Positions 49,601 to 60,785 of a DNA stretch of 64,000 nucleotides are shown here, in pieces; positions within the stretch are counted from its first letter, which is position 1; the number at the start of each line of letters is the position of its first letter. The translations under genes were made by a program, and so were the position numbers. Under the pieces are notes generated by a model. That model had not been told where the DNA came from. It worked only from the letters and a program-made list of their open reading frames with translations, and did no database searches. The stretch covers positions 97,103 through 161,102 of the forward strand of contig JAYMSP010000003.1 of assembly GCA_036897095.1 (NCBI GenBank). Direction: 5' to 3'. The DNA is from Plantago elongata. Its lineage: Eukaryota > Streptophyta > Magnoliopsida > Lamiales > Plantaginaceae.

Positions 49601-51549
49601 ATTGACATTAAGAGGGTCACCTGCTTGAAGAACCCATATACCAAAGCTACCGTCCATATAGTATTCTGAAGCATATTTCGTATTCCACGAGTCAGAAACT
49701 CATTCCACACAAACATGGTTTCATACAGAACTTGCCCCGTCTGACTATCACACATGTTCTTCTGAAGACTTCTCATCACATGATAGGAGTAACTAAAGTA
49801 GAAATCCTTTGTGAGGTCCACCATACACAGGAGCTTCTTGTATCTATCCAACAAAAACATTTTAGAAACATGTAGTAAAATGCACGTCACACACTACTGG
49901 CACACGGTGCTCTGTTGCAAAGACATTTTCGTTTGAGACATCCAAAACAAATTCCAGAGTTGCTATACTTAAATCACTAGCATCTAAAGACCGTAGTAAA
50001 GGTGGACTGGAGCAATTATATGTCAGGAGAAAATATACAATCTTAAATGACACGTTAAACACTTTGTACATAGACAAACACTAACCTGTTTTCATTCTTG
50101 TGTTCAACCATGCTTGATCTAACTGAAGGATTTACCAGAGGGACTAATTCAGTTTTCGATATACCATACACACGGTGACCACAGATTACACCAATCTGCC
50201 TCCTTTTTGTTATAAGGAGCATGTAGTAAGGCCCAAGAAACTTAATGAATCCTGAAGAGATGAAGGAACAGTAATGAAATTACTGAAGCTGCATTTATGT
50301 CTCGATTTAACACAAAATTGGCACTTAATAATTGCATACCGACAATGCCATAACATATAGTGATAAATTTGAGGCCTCCTGTAGCCTTGTTTCCCTCGTG
50401 TATTCTTCTCAAAAGATCAGAGCACTGATTTCCAGTATATGTAGTTGAATCTTCACGAATATTAAGCTCACATGGTTCTGATCTATCTATCTTCAAGATT
50501 TTCCAGTATGTTCGGCTTTTGTCCCTTCCTACCATATAAAAATTCTGCAGACAAAAATTGAAGGAAAATAATATTAATGCTAACAAAATAAATAGACAGA
50601 TAGATAGGCTTTTAAAAAAAAACTTGCAGGAAGAAGTAACAGGAAGTATTTAATTAAAATCAAACAGATTATTGACGAAATTAATGTTAGGTTTCACGAA
50701 AATGAATGTGGACATCCTTTAATCAAAACAACATGCTGAAGTGACTATATTAGTTTTATGTCGGTGACAGTAAGTAATAATTATCTTCCGTGTATTGTCC
50801 TTTTAAGACACCACTAAAACATCACATCAAAGCTTACCGTATACATTGATGCAGATCAAGCCGCAAGCTTTAGTTATTTTACTACATTGGGACGACAAAT
50901 CTCTAGGCAGAAAGGAAAATTTTCCGTGCTAATTCTGAATATCTAACACGTGGACTACATAGTACACGACCTCAAATTCAGTTACATCACCAGCAAGGCA
51001 GTTTCCAATCATTAGAACTAAAAATCTCTGGTAGAAAGGAAAATTATTCATGCTAGTTCTGAATATGCAACACGTGGACTGAATAGTACACTGCATCAAA
51101 TTCACTACCCCAAGATCCAGTAAGACAATTTCAAATAGTAACATTTACGTGGCATTGCCGCCGAAAACACATAAAACGATAAATTTATCGTTAAATCATT
51201 TGACCTAATCACTCAAACATCAATCAAAGGTTACCACAATAGGCACCTGAAGCACCTTATCAACACAAAGAAACGTTCTTCCGGTATTGATGCAGCAAGC
51301 ACACAACATTACACTAATTCCAACAATTTAAGCACAAAATCACAAATCAGCTAGTTAAGCAAGGATCACATCTCTTTACACTATCCCTATGAAACAGCTG
51401 AAACTAATCTAACAAGGCATAAAAGGTTATACCGATCGAGTCTCATAGAGTCTGAATTTCTGCATAACTCCCTCCTGCGGAGGCGAAAGCCGAGGAGAAT
51501 CCGACTGAAATTCCATTTCCTGTTGCTGTAAATTATCTACATCCACCAT
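40660..51549 (-). CDS. SAC-domain phosphoinositide phosphatase (plant SAC2-5-like)
   Basis: SAC phosphatases remove phosphate from phosphoinositides; the Arabidopsis SAC2-5 group acts on PI(3,5)P2 at the vacuole. Sixteen coding exons join in phase to 841 aa, in coding order: 51549-51433, 50544-50340, 50251-50086, 49843-49621, 49492-49416, 48520-48333, 48150-48053, 47601-47468, 47379-47251, 46296-45909, 45005-44884, 44765-44652, 44183-43995, 43084-42926, 41375-41279, 40779-40660. The SAC domain runs from about residue 40. Its signature [12 protein letters not shown] holds the CX5R loop (Cys508, Arg514), followed by the conserved [13 protein letters not shown]. An acidic, low-complexity insert (about 464-491) precedes the catalytic loop. 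The C-terminal third is plant-specific and Ser/Glu-rich, with [18 protein letters not shown]. There is no membrane segment. Introns are long and carry tandem duplications, a SINE-like sequence and a CT microsatellite. The paralogue assignment is from memory of lengths (about 785-831 aa). Confidence 0.94.
41713..41822. mobile_element. Short degenerate Stowaway-like MITE in a SAC intron
   Basis: The right end AAAACGGAGGGAG followed by TA (41823-41824) is a good Stowaway terminus. The left CTCCTTATC after TA (41711-41712) is weaker. Size about 110 bp. Confidence 0.45.
42066..42118 (+). repeat. (CT)n microsatellite with CTAT interruptions, in a SAC intron
   Basis: Runs of CT are broken by CTATCTATCT and CTATCTCTATCT. 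It is an ordinary intronic simple repeat in the long intron between coding exons 14 and 15. Confidence 0.95.
43584..43748 (+). mobile_element. tRNA-derived SINE-like sequence in a SAC intron
   Basis: TGGCTCAAGTGG (43596-43607) matches a pol III A box and AGTTCAAGCCT (43630-43640) a B box, 22 nt apart, as in tRNA-derived SINEs. A GC-richer body and an A-rich end (AAAAACTTAAAAAAC) follow. AACCAGATGTTTAGAT before and AAACAGATGGGCAGAT after agree at 12 of 16 positions and may be an eroded target duplication. It is antisense to the SAC gene. It does not fold as an intact tRNA in an obvious way. Confidence 0.6.
45492..45739 (+). repeat. Near-perfect 124-bp tandem duplication in a SAC intron
   Basis: Units 45492-45615 and 45616-45739 both start CATTTGCCTGG and end CCTAACAAATAA. 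The only difference I find is AAAAAAACA against AAAACAACA. It lies in the intron between the catalytic-loop exon and the next exon, and is very recent on divergence. Confidence 0.95.
48181..48336 (+). repeat. Short tandem repeat spanning a SAC exon/intron junction
   Basis: TATRTATAGCACTCTACATA-type units occur four times at 48187-48256 and again at 48311-48336. The last copy contains the minus-strand donor site (boundary 48333/48332, GTATGTAGAG) of coding exon 6. The neighbouring ATACTGGAAAACA, which is the acceptor sequence of coding exon 7 at 48149-48161, also recurs at 48256-48268. Confidence 0.85.
50896..51141 (+). repeat. Diverged tandem duplication, about 122 bp, in SAC intron 1
   Basis: Both halves contain AAATCTCT, AGAAAGGAAAATT, TGCTARTTCTGAATAT, AACACGTGGACT, and ATAGTACAC in order. 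They are clearly older than the 124-bp duplication at 45.5 kb. Confidence 0.8.
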
Positions 51550-52195
51550 TTTTTTTTCCTTCCTTCTTCGTGATCCCCGAGCTAGGAGCTCGGGAATCAA
51601 TCACTCTAGCATATAACAGAAATACAACCTCTTTGTTTACTTGCTCGCCAAACTTCCAAACACCATCCTAACCCCAATTGGCAGCTTCAGGTATAGCATT
51701 CCACGCCAAACCGATAAAATTCACATCCACAAAAACCCCTAGAAAACCTTTGACTTGTTCTCCGAATCCGAAAAGCAATTCCAATCAACTTAAATCACAG
51801 AATTGTACCTGATGAAGCTGCCAAAACACGAAAAAATCGAGATGAAATCAAACGAACAATCACGTGAAGAGGATTCCTTGTTTCACATGATTGTGCAAAG
51901 CTGAAAGAAATAATTGAATTGAATAGACATAGATAGAAGAATTGTAAAGGTGCGTAGAATGTGAACCTGCAAATAATGATGTCAAACACAGATGAGAAGG
52001 AGAAGAAGAAGCTGGAGTATGGAGATGTACATTGGTTTTTTTTTTGTTTTCTGGTCTGATGAAAATGATTGTATGAAATATTGTAAACTAGAGAGAGAAA
52101 GATGGTAATGTAGATTTTTGTTGAAATTTGTAGAGAGAGAGAGAAAGAGAAGACAGCTAGGATCTGTCTAGGCAAATTCAAAACCACAACTTACT
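51550..52195 (-). promoter_or_regulatory. Leader and promoter-proximal region of the SAC gene
   Basis: On the coding strand this is pyrimidine-rich, with CT runs (GA runs at 52093-52150 on the plus strand). It may contain a leader intron, but I could not fix splice sites. No TATA box stands out. Confidence 0.4.
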
Positions 52196-53850
52196 AAAGA
52201 AAAATTAATTAAAAGAATATGCCATTTCCAATTATTTCGTATCACATTCGTATGGACACGTTGCTTGATGGATTTTTCTACTTTTTTGTAAATGTACATG
52301 CACTGGTTTCCTTGTAAATATAACCTACCTCATCATAATACTTTGGGATTTTGCATTCATTATTTTTGTACTTTTGAAAGCAATCGCATCAGGAAGTAGA
52401 GCTTGGAGATACTCCCATGAAAAATGTTTATTGTGAGTAATGATGATGAATGATGATGATCTAGTACGACGGAGACGTCGTAAATTTTTAATTGTCGTTA
52501 TTTGTATGTACGACAGTTAGTTATTTTATAGTATTAGTTAAATTATAATTTGTAAATTAAATATGCATACGAGCAAGTTTGTGGTAGATTGATCTGATGA
52601 CCATCGTTATAATCTTGCTTGATTTTAACTAGTTGACGGATTGGGCAAATCTATGCACGTGGGAGTTGATCGTAATTAATTAAATTCCACTCCATGAATC
52701 CTGCAAAGGACAACGCCTTCATTGCATTTAAGTTTGTCTTATGAGTTATGATCAACATCTGTGATCACATAAACTAGTTACATAATATATTTTATAAATA
52801 AGTTTTATTTACGAATGTATTAACTGTAATTAAGTTATATATATGGTAATGTGATTGTCTCTGCACGATTTATTGATCTAAAAAGGTCATGAGTAAATAT
52901 TTCATAATTCAAGTCAATAGGTAGTTTGAATTGTCGATAAGAACATACACTCTTATGTTCAATTTATCAATATTAAACAGTTGGTGTTCAATTTGGTACT
53001 TTGGTTCATCAGTGTGGTTGGATCGAGCACACGCCATGCGTATCTAGAAAATCAACATAACAAATGTAGTATTGAGCATTGAATTGAATTTTATCACATG
53101 CAATACATGTCGTGTGACAATAAAAATGTACTTACATTTAACGCACATGCCATCCATATTCATGTATGTTTGGTTCATGAATATGGGTTGGGAATCGTCA
53201 TAACGTGCTTCAAGTCCTAACTTCTAATTCGAAAAAAATAAGTTATTTAAGTTTATACACAATTACAAGGTTACACTAAGTTTACACTAACCTTTAGTTA
53301 GTTATGACATTTTAATTGCACATACAAATTCAACAAAAAGACAAAAAACAAGAGCAAATGGTTCTTGCAAGCATTATGAATTAAGGAGGCAATGCATGTG
53401 GATGTTGCAAAATCTGAATGAATACCATCGACAATCTTTCAACCTAGAAACTTATATGAACCTTTGAATTGTATTAAAATTTATAGTTGTTCCATATGAA
53501 CATAATAAAAATACTATTAAGCATCACATGGAGTAAATTCTCACTAGCACAACTTGGGGACAAATGAATGGATGAGCTCAATAAAAAGTCGGACTATGAT
53601 GTATCAAAGATACATCACAAATTAATAGTTTAAGAAGAAAACAATGGCATGCAGTTTTGTTTAGACTTACTTATTAGACATGTCAATTGTTCAGCACTGT
53701 CCATAAAACGTGAATAGTATGTACAAGTACAATCTCAATTTATATATATAATATTTTGTGCGTAGTGTACAATTTTAATTTATATATTTCCCTAAGCTAC
53801 ACAAACCTCACATTTTCTATCATATATTCCGTATAAGATTGAGGGAGGAA

Positions 53851-54176
53851 CAGGGGCGAAGCGAGGAATTTTTTCATCTCGTACTACACTATAATTAATT
53901 TAAATATAATAAATAATTATTTTAAATAATGTAAAAGAGGCTACATTTATAGAGAACATCGATTTTTATTTCTATGTATTATGAAAATTTACATTTTAAA
54001 ATCACAAATCAAGTGTTTTAACTAATTTCTATTAAAAAATAATTTATAATTAGACAATAAATCTTAAAATATCATCATTTTTTATAAATTTAATAAACAC
54101 AACTATTCAAATGTACCTGTATATTGTGCTATTCTTTTTTTTTTTAAATTCAATTAGAAAAACAAAAATATAATTA

Positions 54177-54225
<49 letters not shown>

Positions 54226-54287
54226 CGAAATTTTTCAAAATCGACCCATACCAAACACGGGTGCAAGGCTTAGTATCTTCGCCCATG
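53851..54287. mobile_element. Non-autonomous hAT-like element with 8-bp target duplication
   Basis: It starts CAGGGGCGAAG and ends CTTCGCCCATG, whose complement is CATGGGCGAAG. GGGAGGAA is repeated exactly at 53843-53850 and 54288-54295. Short CA..TG terminal repeats with an 8-bp duplication fit the hAT superfamily. It is 437 bp, AT-rich, and non-coding. Confidence 0.8.
54177..54223 (+). repeat. (AT)n(GT)n compound microsatellite
   Basis: An AT run passes into about 17 GT units, inside the hAT-like element. Confidence 0.95.
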
Positions 54288-54528
54288 GGGAGGAAGTATA
54301 AATTTTAATATTCAAATTTTAATATTCCAAATTACATATCTTATGTATACTTAATTTGTCTGGGCTCAAACAAGATAAAGTGTTTTAATTGAACTTAAAC
54401 TTAACTCGATTGATTTAACCTTTTGTTAAAAGGCCGAGCAAGTTTGACTTTCATACTCGAACTACACTGGATGAGATACTAATTAAGATGCGTACTTATG
54501 GCTATTCGCGTATTGTATTAAGTTTAAA

Positions 54529-55804
54529 CAGATAATTACAAAACCTACCCATTCAAAATGACCACTTTACATATTCATACCCGCAGTTTGAACTATTACA
54601 GAACCTCCCCCCTACAATTTAAAAGTTATTACATATAGACCCGTTGGTCAACGCCGGAGATGATGTCAGCCCGGAACTTGACCGGAGACATATGTCAAAT
54701 GCTGATGTTGACTGCCATGTCATTAATTCAGCCTTTATTAATTATCTTGATAGGGTTTATTTATAATTGATTCAAAAATTAATTTAAAGTATGAGGTAAT
54801 TGACTTTAAAAGTAAAAATATCTTATTCTCTTACTTTTTTAACTTTGCAAATTTGATCTCTATATTATGTAATTTACTAAATTAACCAAATTTAAAAACA
54901 AAAGGCCTCAATATAGAATTTACTTGCAACATTAACCCAACAAATATTGCAATACAATCCTTCAAAACTATTAAATTATCAATATAAAAATTTATGGAAA
55001 AAAAACTCAATCTCCATTAGAGACCCATTCCAATTTTTGAAATCGATATCCATTATAGAGCCCAAACAAGCTCCGATGGGGATGCCACCCGGAGCACCAA
55101 ATTGCTCCGGTTGAAGCTGTCGGCAAGAGCAATTTAGCTCTCGTCGGAGCCATTTTACTGCTCCATTTAGAGTTGTAACATTACAAATTTGCAGCTCCCT
55201 TTGGGGTTGTAAAATAGCCCAAAAGGGAGTTGTAGATTAGCTTCGGCGCTAAATTGAGCTCTCGCCGGAGCATTTGTAACAGCTCCGGTTGGAGCATTGA
55301 AAAGCTCCAACCGGAGCTGTCTAGTGCTTCTATAGGTGCTCTAAAACAACCTAATTGGAGTTTACTTGGGTCTTTAATGGAGATTCATTTCAAGCTTTTA
55401 CAATGAATCTTTAGTGAAATTTAATTTATCTCTTCTTCTTTTATTAAATCTTTTTATTGTGTAATTTTATTTTTTTTGATAGTAGTGGTTAGAGGGTGGT
55501 GGTGGTGGTTATTAATTTAGGAAGAGGAGCTAATATGGTTGTTATTGGTGGCAATCGTAGTATTGAAGAAGAGGAAAGAAGAGTTGGATCGGACGAACAA
55601 GATAAAGAAGAAGAGATGAAAAACACATTTTTTTAAATTTAGAATTACACAGATATGCCAAATCATATCCACCTAAGCAATAATGACACATTGGAACCGG
55701 ACTCAACGCCGAAACTTAAAATTAATTTTATACGTAATTGTTCAAACATTAAGTATGATTTTGTAATTGGAGTAAATTACAGGGGGTCTATATGTAAATT
55801 AACC
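54529..55804. mobile_element. Large nested inverted-repeat (foldback/MULE-like) element
   Basis: The decamer TAAGTTTAAA is repeated at 54519-54528 and 55805-55814. The outer ends are imperfect complements (CAGATAATTACAAAACCTACCC against AGGTTAATTTACATATAGACCCCC). A second inverted pair is nested inside: CTCCATTAGAGACCCATTCC (about 55013) against the complement of the block near 55360-55440. The core (55065-55330) is a GC-richer mosaic of GGAGC/GCTCC words. A 9-11-bp duplication with long TIRs suggests Mutator-like. No open frame of protein quality is present. Confidence 0.6.
55279..55320. repeat. Perfect 17-bp hairpin inside the foldback element
   Basis: ACAGCTCCGGTTGGAGC (55279-55295) and its exact complement (55304-55320) are separated by an 8-nt loop (ATTGAAAA). 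The same GCTCCGG and GGAGC words recur across the surrounding 250 bp. Confidence 0.95.
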
Positions 55805-56154
55805 TAAGTTTAAATAGTAATTCATACCATGGTACAGGTTAGTATATCACTATTGTAAAATACGGTAGTAGTCAATTATTATCTGTTGCATTGATTAAGT
55901 CATTAAACAAAGTTGATTAATGGAATCAGGAAACGTGTGAGCTGATATTGATGATTGACTATCAAATCAATATTTAAAAACCACATCAACATCAAATTAA
56001 GAATCGAAAGAGAGATTATAGATGGAAAAGACCAAAATAAATGAAAGAAAGAATAATATTGAGGTCAGTATATGTGAAATAGGACAATTAAAACAAACTG
56101 TAGATCGACACGTACAGTAAAGAACAGGTGGATGATAAGAGCCAGGTTCTATCA

Positions 56155-56226
56155 TGTCACAGCCAGCTTCTATTGAGATTCGGGCGAAGACACAACTAGC
56201 TTCCATAGCGATTCGAGTGAAGGCAT
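56155..56226 (-). repeat. Two-copy 33-bp in-frame repeat
   Basis: AGCTTCTATTGAGATTCGGG and AGCTTCCATAGCGATTCGAG head two adjacent units of 33 bp. On the minus strand both are open and encode related peptides (FTRIAMEAS and FARISIEAG). It looks like a fragment of a repetitive sequence, not a gene. Confidence 0.6.
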
Positions 56227-59200
56227 ATAATGGCAATCTACTCGTGTTAATATTTGTTCTATTTGATTTTTAAAATTATTTTTTTATTTTTTTCTAATAT
56301 AACCGTAATTCATTTTTATATCTAAATATTAATTTTGATCTAATACGATTCATTTTCTATCAGTATAGATATATTAAAATAAATAATTTTAACTGATGGA
56401 CGTTCATAAGTTATTTTTAAAAATATAAAATGTAGAGTTGAACATACTTCATTTGTTCTGGAGTAGCTGACAAGTTTTAACTTTTCACAATCAACGATAC
56501 AACGATTAATCTCAAACTGTAATACTAACATTTTAAATTATATTATATAATGATAGTTTAAATGTTAAATTTTAATTATATCAATCAATTTAACATTATA
56601 TCATTAAGGCTTGGAATGGTCAAATTAAGTTGTTCGAGCGGCATGTTGAGTATGATCCTGTTTTCCATTAATTTTTTAGCTTCATGATTTATTTTAATAA
56701 AGAAGTCGTTACGTAAACGTGCAACTTGTTAAATAACCTAGTTGCAAAGTTTATTCGAATGGGTCGGGAGTGGTATCTACTATCTAATGTGAAAAGAAAA
56801 CGTTTTGTTGTAGATTTGGGTTTGCCTGGTTTGGTTAGGTCGGAAATATGCAAGAATCAAGTAATTAATTATTAATTAAGAATTAAGGTTGATGATGCAG
56901 GCTATTATATTAAACCTGAACCAATTATGTACGTTCTTGTCTTCTTGAGCACACGTCTACGCGGTAGTAACGATCAAATGTGTGCACTAGGTCACCCGAT
57001 CTATTTGGTTCATGAGTGGTTTAGCGTAATCATATCAACATGTTAATGTAAGAGAATTCAAGAAGTTCTAGAAATCTTATGTAAAATTCAGCCGTATAAG
57101 GAGTATATAATAATAAATAATCTATTTATAAATATAAAAATTAATAATTTACACACAATGCTGCACAGTTATAAATATACAATATTACATGATTTTTACA
57201 TTTTTTATAAAAATTTGAACTATATAAATCATATATTCACATCATGTATTTGCTTAGTAGGTTTATTAGGAGTACGCAGATTTACAATAGTGTACCGAAT
57301 TTGAATTTAGCCGGCAAATCCGTTTATGCATGCTTAGAGATAAAGGAAGAGGCGCAAGTAGTAACAGTGTAGGGCAAGTTGAAGCGTGAAAGCTTAGTTT
57401 GGACTGTATATTGTACAAAGTATAGGACAGAATGACAGATGATCATCTTACATCTTACAATTATTATCCTGTCCATGTATATAATTCCATGTCATATGTT
57501 TTAATGTATACGTTTTAATATAATATGTTGAATATTATATCCTCTCTTAATCTCTTTTATTGATCCAACACAACATGTTCCATTTATATATATTTAAAAT
57601 ATAAACATAATACTTTTATTTTCAGCAAATTATATGTTAATGTACTCTTGACAAATTGGATGGAACAAACTACAAATCAACCCTACACCATTGTATACCT
57701 TTTTTGTTCTTTCTTTCTCGGGACGAATGCCCACTAGGAGCAGTTTATAATTATATAAACTATTCCTTTTAGTCTATAGAGTTTGGTACATAATTTATCA
57801 CATTTTAACTTTGATACATTCATATCGTAATTGTAAAAAAGGAATTATCATCAAGATTTTATTATTCAAATACGAAACTAATGTTACTCGCGTCGATCAA
57901 TTTTAGACATTCTGACAATTTTATGATTTTCTAACTTATACTGCAACTATAAGCTTGCTCTTGCTGGATGTGGAACTCAACTACCATTTTAATTGGACGT
58001 AATTTGATGAAAATTCAAATTCAAATCACATAACAGCTTATTGTGTAATTACTGGATTATATTTCTCCAATATAAGTGCTTATTATTACAATATTGTAAA
58101 CCTAGTTTACATCAACATAATGTGATTTTTCATATTGTATTTTGAAAATTAATTAGTACTTTTATGAGAGTTGCTCAAATTCTCCATTGGAAGTTGAAGC
58201 TCTCTTACATGATCATTTGAGGGTTTTATTTATTTAACTTTTTATTTTTTTGTCATTTTCATTCTATCAATTTTTGTTTCGTTCTTTAATAATTTGGCAT
58301 GAGTTTTCAATGATCTTTATGAAAGGTGGATAAATCCAGAAGGGTCAATTCATATCTATTCTTTTTTTTTCAAGCAATTCATATCTAATTAAGATACCAT
58401 ATTAGTTACATTTTCAAACAATATAATAAATCTTCTAATGGACTTTGAAATTATCATTTTACTTATAAAATTATCATTTAACTTTTACAAATTGTTTATT
58501 ACTATTCTCTAATCTTTAGTAATCATCAATTAATAAACGCTATATATTATCATATTAAAGTGTCATTCAACTGGTTAAAGTACCATTCCACTTCTACAAC
58601 TTGTTTAGTACTTCTTTTCAATTATTCAGTAACCGGCTACTAAGAAATGCTATTTAAATTTATTTTTTCGCTCAAACCATAGGCAACTCCCTTCGCCCAT
58701 CCAGTTGTTGTTTCCATATGAACCGTTGTGTGTGTTCGGATCAAACTCCGACTCACATGCACCTTATCTCGACTTTAAAACTCCATATGAGAATTTTTCA
58801 TTTTTCAGTTTGTTCAATTTTGTCTCAATGTTAACTTTTGTTATTTTAGAAGTCAGTTGCAATAAAGCACATATTGATCTATTTTTACATCGATCATTTC
58901 AAAATGCATCTCCTATGTGCCTTAAACTTTATCTTCAAGCAATTATAATATTCTATATGCATTGCTTTATTAAAATATAATAAATATATTTATATTTCTA
59001 GTTTAGATCTACTATGTAAAATTGCCACTTCTCGGTCAAATTACAACTGTTCGTTACTAATTTTCTATTCTTTAATGGATTTGAAATATCGTTACTGAAA
59101 ATGTTGTCAACATTTTAATATTTTTTTACTTTATGTAATAAAATATGTTAAGCACGATATCATGGCTCTACAATGCGAAAGTATCAATCTCATAATATAA

Positions 59201-60172
59201 TATTTTAACAAAATTGATGTATTTAGTTTAGGTATGTCACATTAAATATGATTAGACATGTGGATATAATAATTAATTTATAAAATTTATCAACACCGTG
59301 ATTAGCGCGATGTATCGTTTATAATAATTTATTATATTTTACAAAATTACATGTATCTCTAAATGATGCAATTAGATATCAAAATGGGTCTATTCATAAT
59401 TAATTATGCACCCAAAGCAAACATCAACAAATGAAAAGTAAGTATCATAAGAAACAACCACTAAATAGAGACATTGAAACATAATTTGTAATATTACATA
59501 TTAATTCTAAACCAAAATTAGTTCCTAAAATCTACCCAACCAAGGGACATCAACTGGGTCGAAAAAATGGGACATAATATTTGTTGTGACCAGAAAATAG
59601 GCTGAAAATGCTCATTCATTATTGTTTAAAAAAATCATAGAGACTCAAAAAAATTATCTCTCTACAAAAAAGCTCTCCGGAAAACCCTATATCGAACCTA
59701 AGAAGCGATCTTCATGCTACAACTACAACGGAAAATTGAAGCTGAGCAGCCACACTATCAAAATATACATAAAACAACGATCGACATAAAGGTTAGACAT
59801 GTTTTGAACGAATCTTTTGTGATTTTTTAACGTTTTCAACCGATTTGATCGAGAAATAAGCTAGATAGCTGATATTATGATCGATTACCACCTTCAGAAT
59901 GGTTGATTCATGTTTCGAATGATAAAATTTCTTATATTCCACTTAGATCTGCAAAATCAAATTTGAAAAAATGTAATGTGGAAGTATTCGTCTATAATTT
60001 CATATTTTGATTGTAGATCGTTGTTGTTTATGCATTTTACAAGGTGTAATTATGCTTGCATAATTATCTAGTGGTGTAATCATTCAAAATTAATATACCT
60101 CAATCATGAACTCAAATTCGAAAGAATAAGATATATAATATAACGTTTCCATGTTCTTTCATACGTGTGCTA

Positions 60173-60368
60173 TGTATGTTCTCTAGAATATGTCCTATGT
60201 TTTCATAAAAAAACTGACAATCATTATGTAATCTGTTATTTTATAATGTCATCTTGAGTTTTGTTCTCGACTGTATTTTATATGTCTCTCAAGCATATTA
60301 CCTATGTTCTCTTGAACATGTCCTATGTTTTCATTCAAAACCTGACAGTCGTTTTGTGCTCTATTTTT
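60173..60368 (+). repeat. Direct repeat pair, about 129 bp apart
   Basis: Copies near 60179-60240 and 60307-60368 share GTTCTCT.GAA.ATGTCCTAT, GTTTTCAT..AAA.CTGACA and a TGT-rich tail. The CTATGT words echo the array further downstream on the other strand, suggesting a shared origin. Confidence 0.7.
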
Positions 60369-60540
60369 CGACTTCTTTTTTGTATTTTACTTTTTACTAT
60401 ATTTTCTTATGTTTTTACGTATATGTACTATGTTCATAATATCTATTATGTCTGACATGAAATAATTCCTCGTTGTTGTATGTGCATTCACAAGATTTAA
60501 TCATGTTTTTATAAGAATCAGGTTAATAAATTCATCAAAT

Positions 60541-60561
60541 TGAAGAAGAAGAAGAAGAAGA
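60541..60561 (+). repeat. (GAA)n microsatellite
   Basis: Seven GAA units followed by further GAAGAAGAG-type runs to about 60610. Confidence 0.95.
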
Positions 60562-60785
60562 ATTAGAAGAAGAGCAACATTGTCGAAGAAGAAGAGAAGA
60601 AAAAAGAAAGAACAATGTTGCGTCAAATGTAACAAATGAGGAAGTGATGATAAACCTAAAATTATGTGGATAGAGATCAATAAGAGGTTTGAAAGAGATA
60701 AAAGAGTGTTATATTTTGTTTTATTAGCAACTGTATGAACATTAATACATGTAATTAAATGATAGTATATGTTATATTTTATCAA

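Noticed and set aside
51795-52187. 130-codon minus-strand open frame upstream of SAC
   Set aside because: Low-complexity Phe/Ser-rich translation of a pyrimidine-rich leader; no domain and no evidence of a separate gene.
60501-60785. 94-codon minus-strand open frame
   Set aside because: Leu/Phe/His-rich translation of the GAA microsatellite and AT-rich flank.
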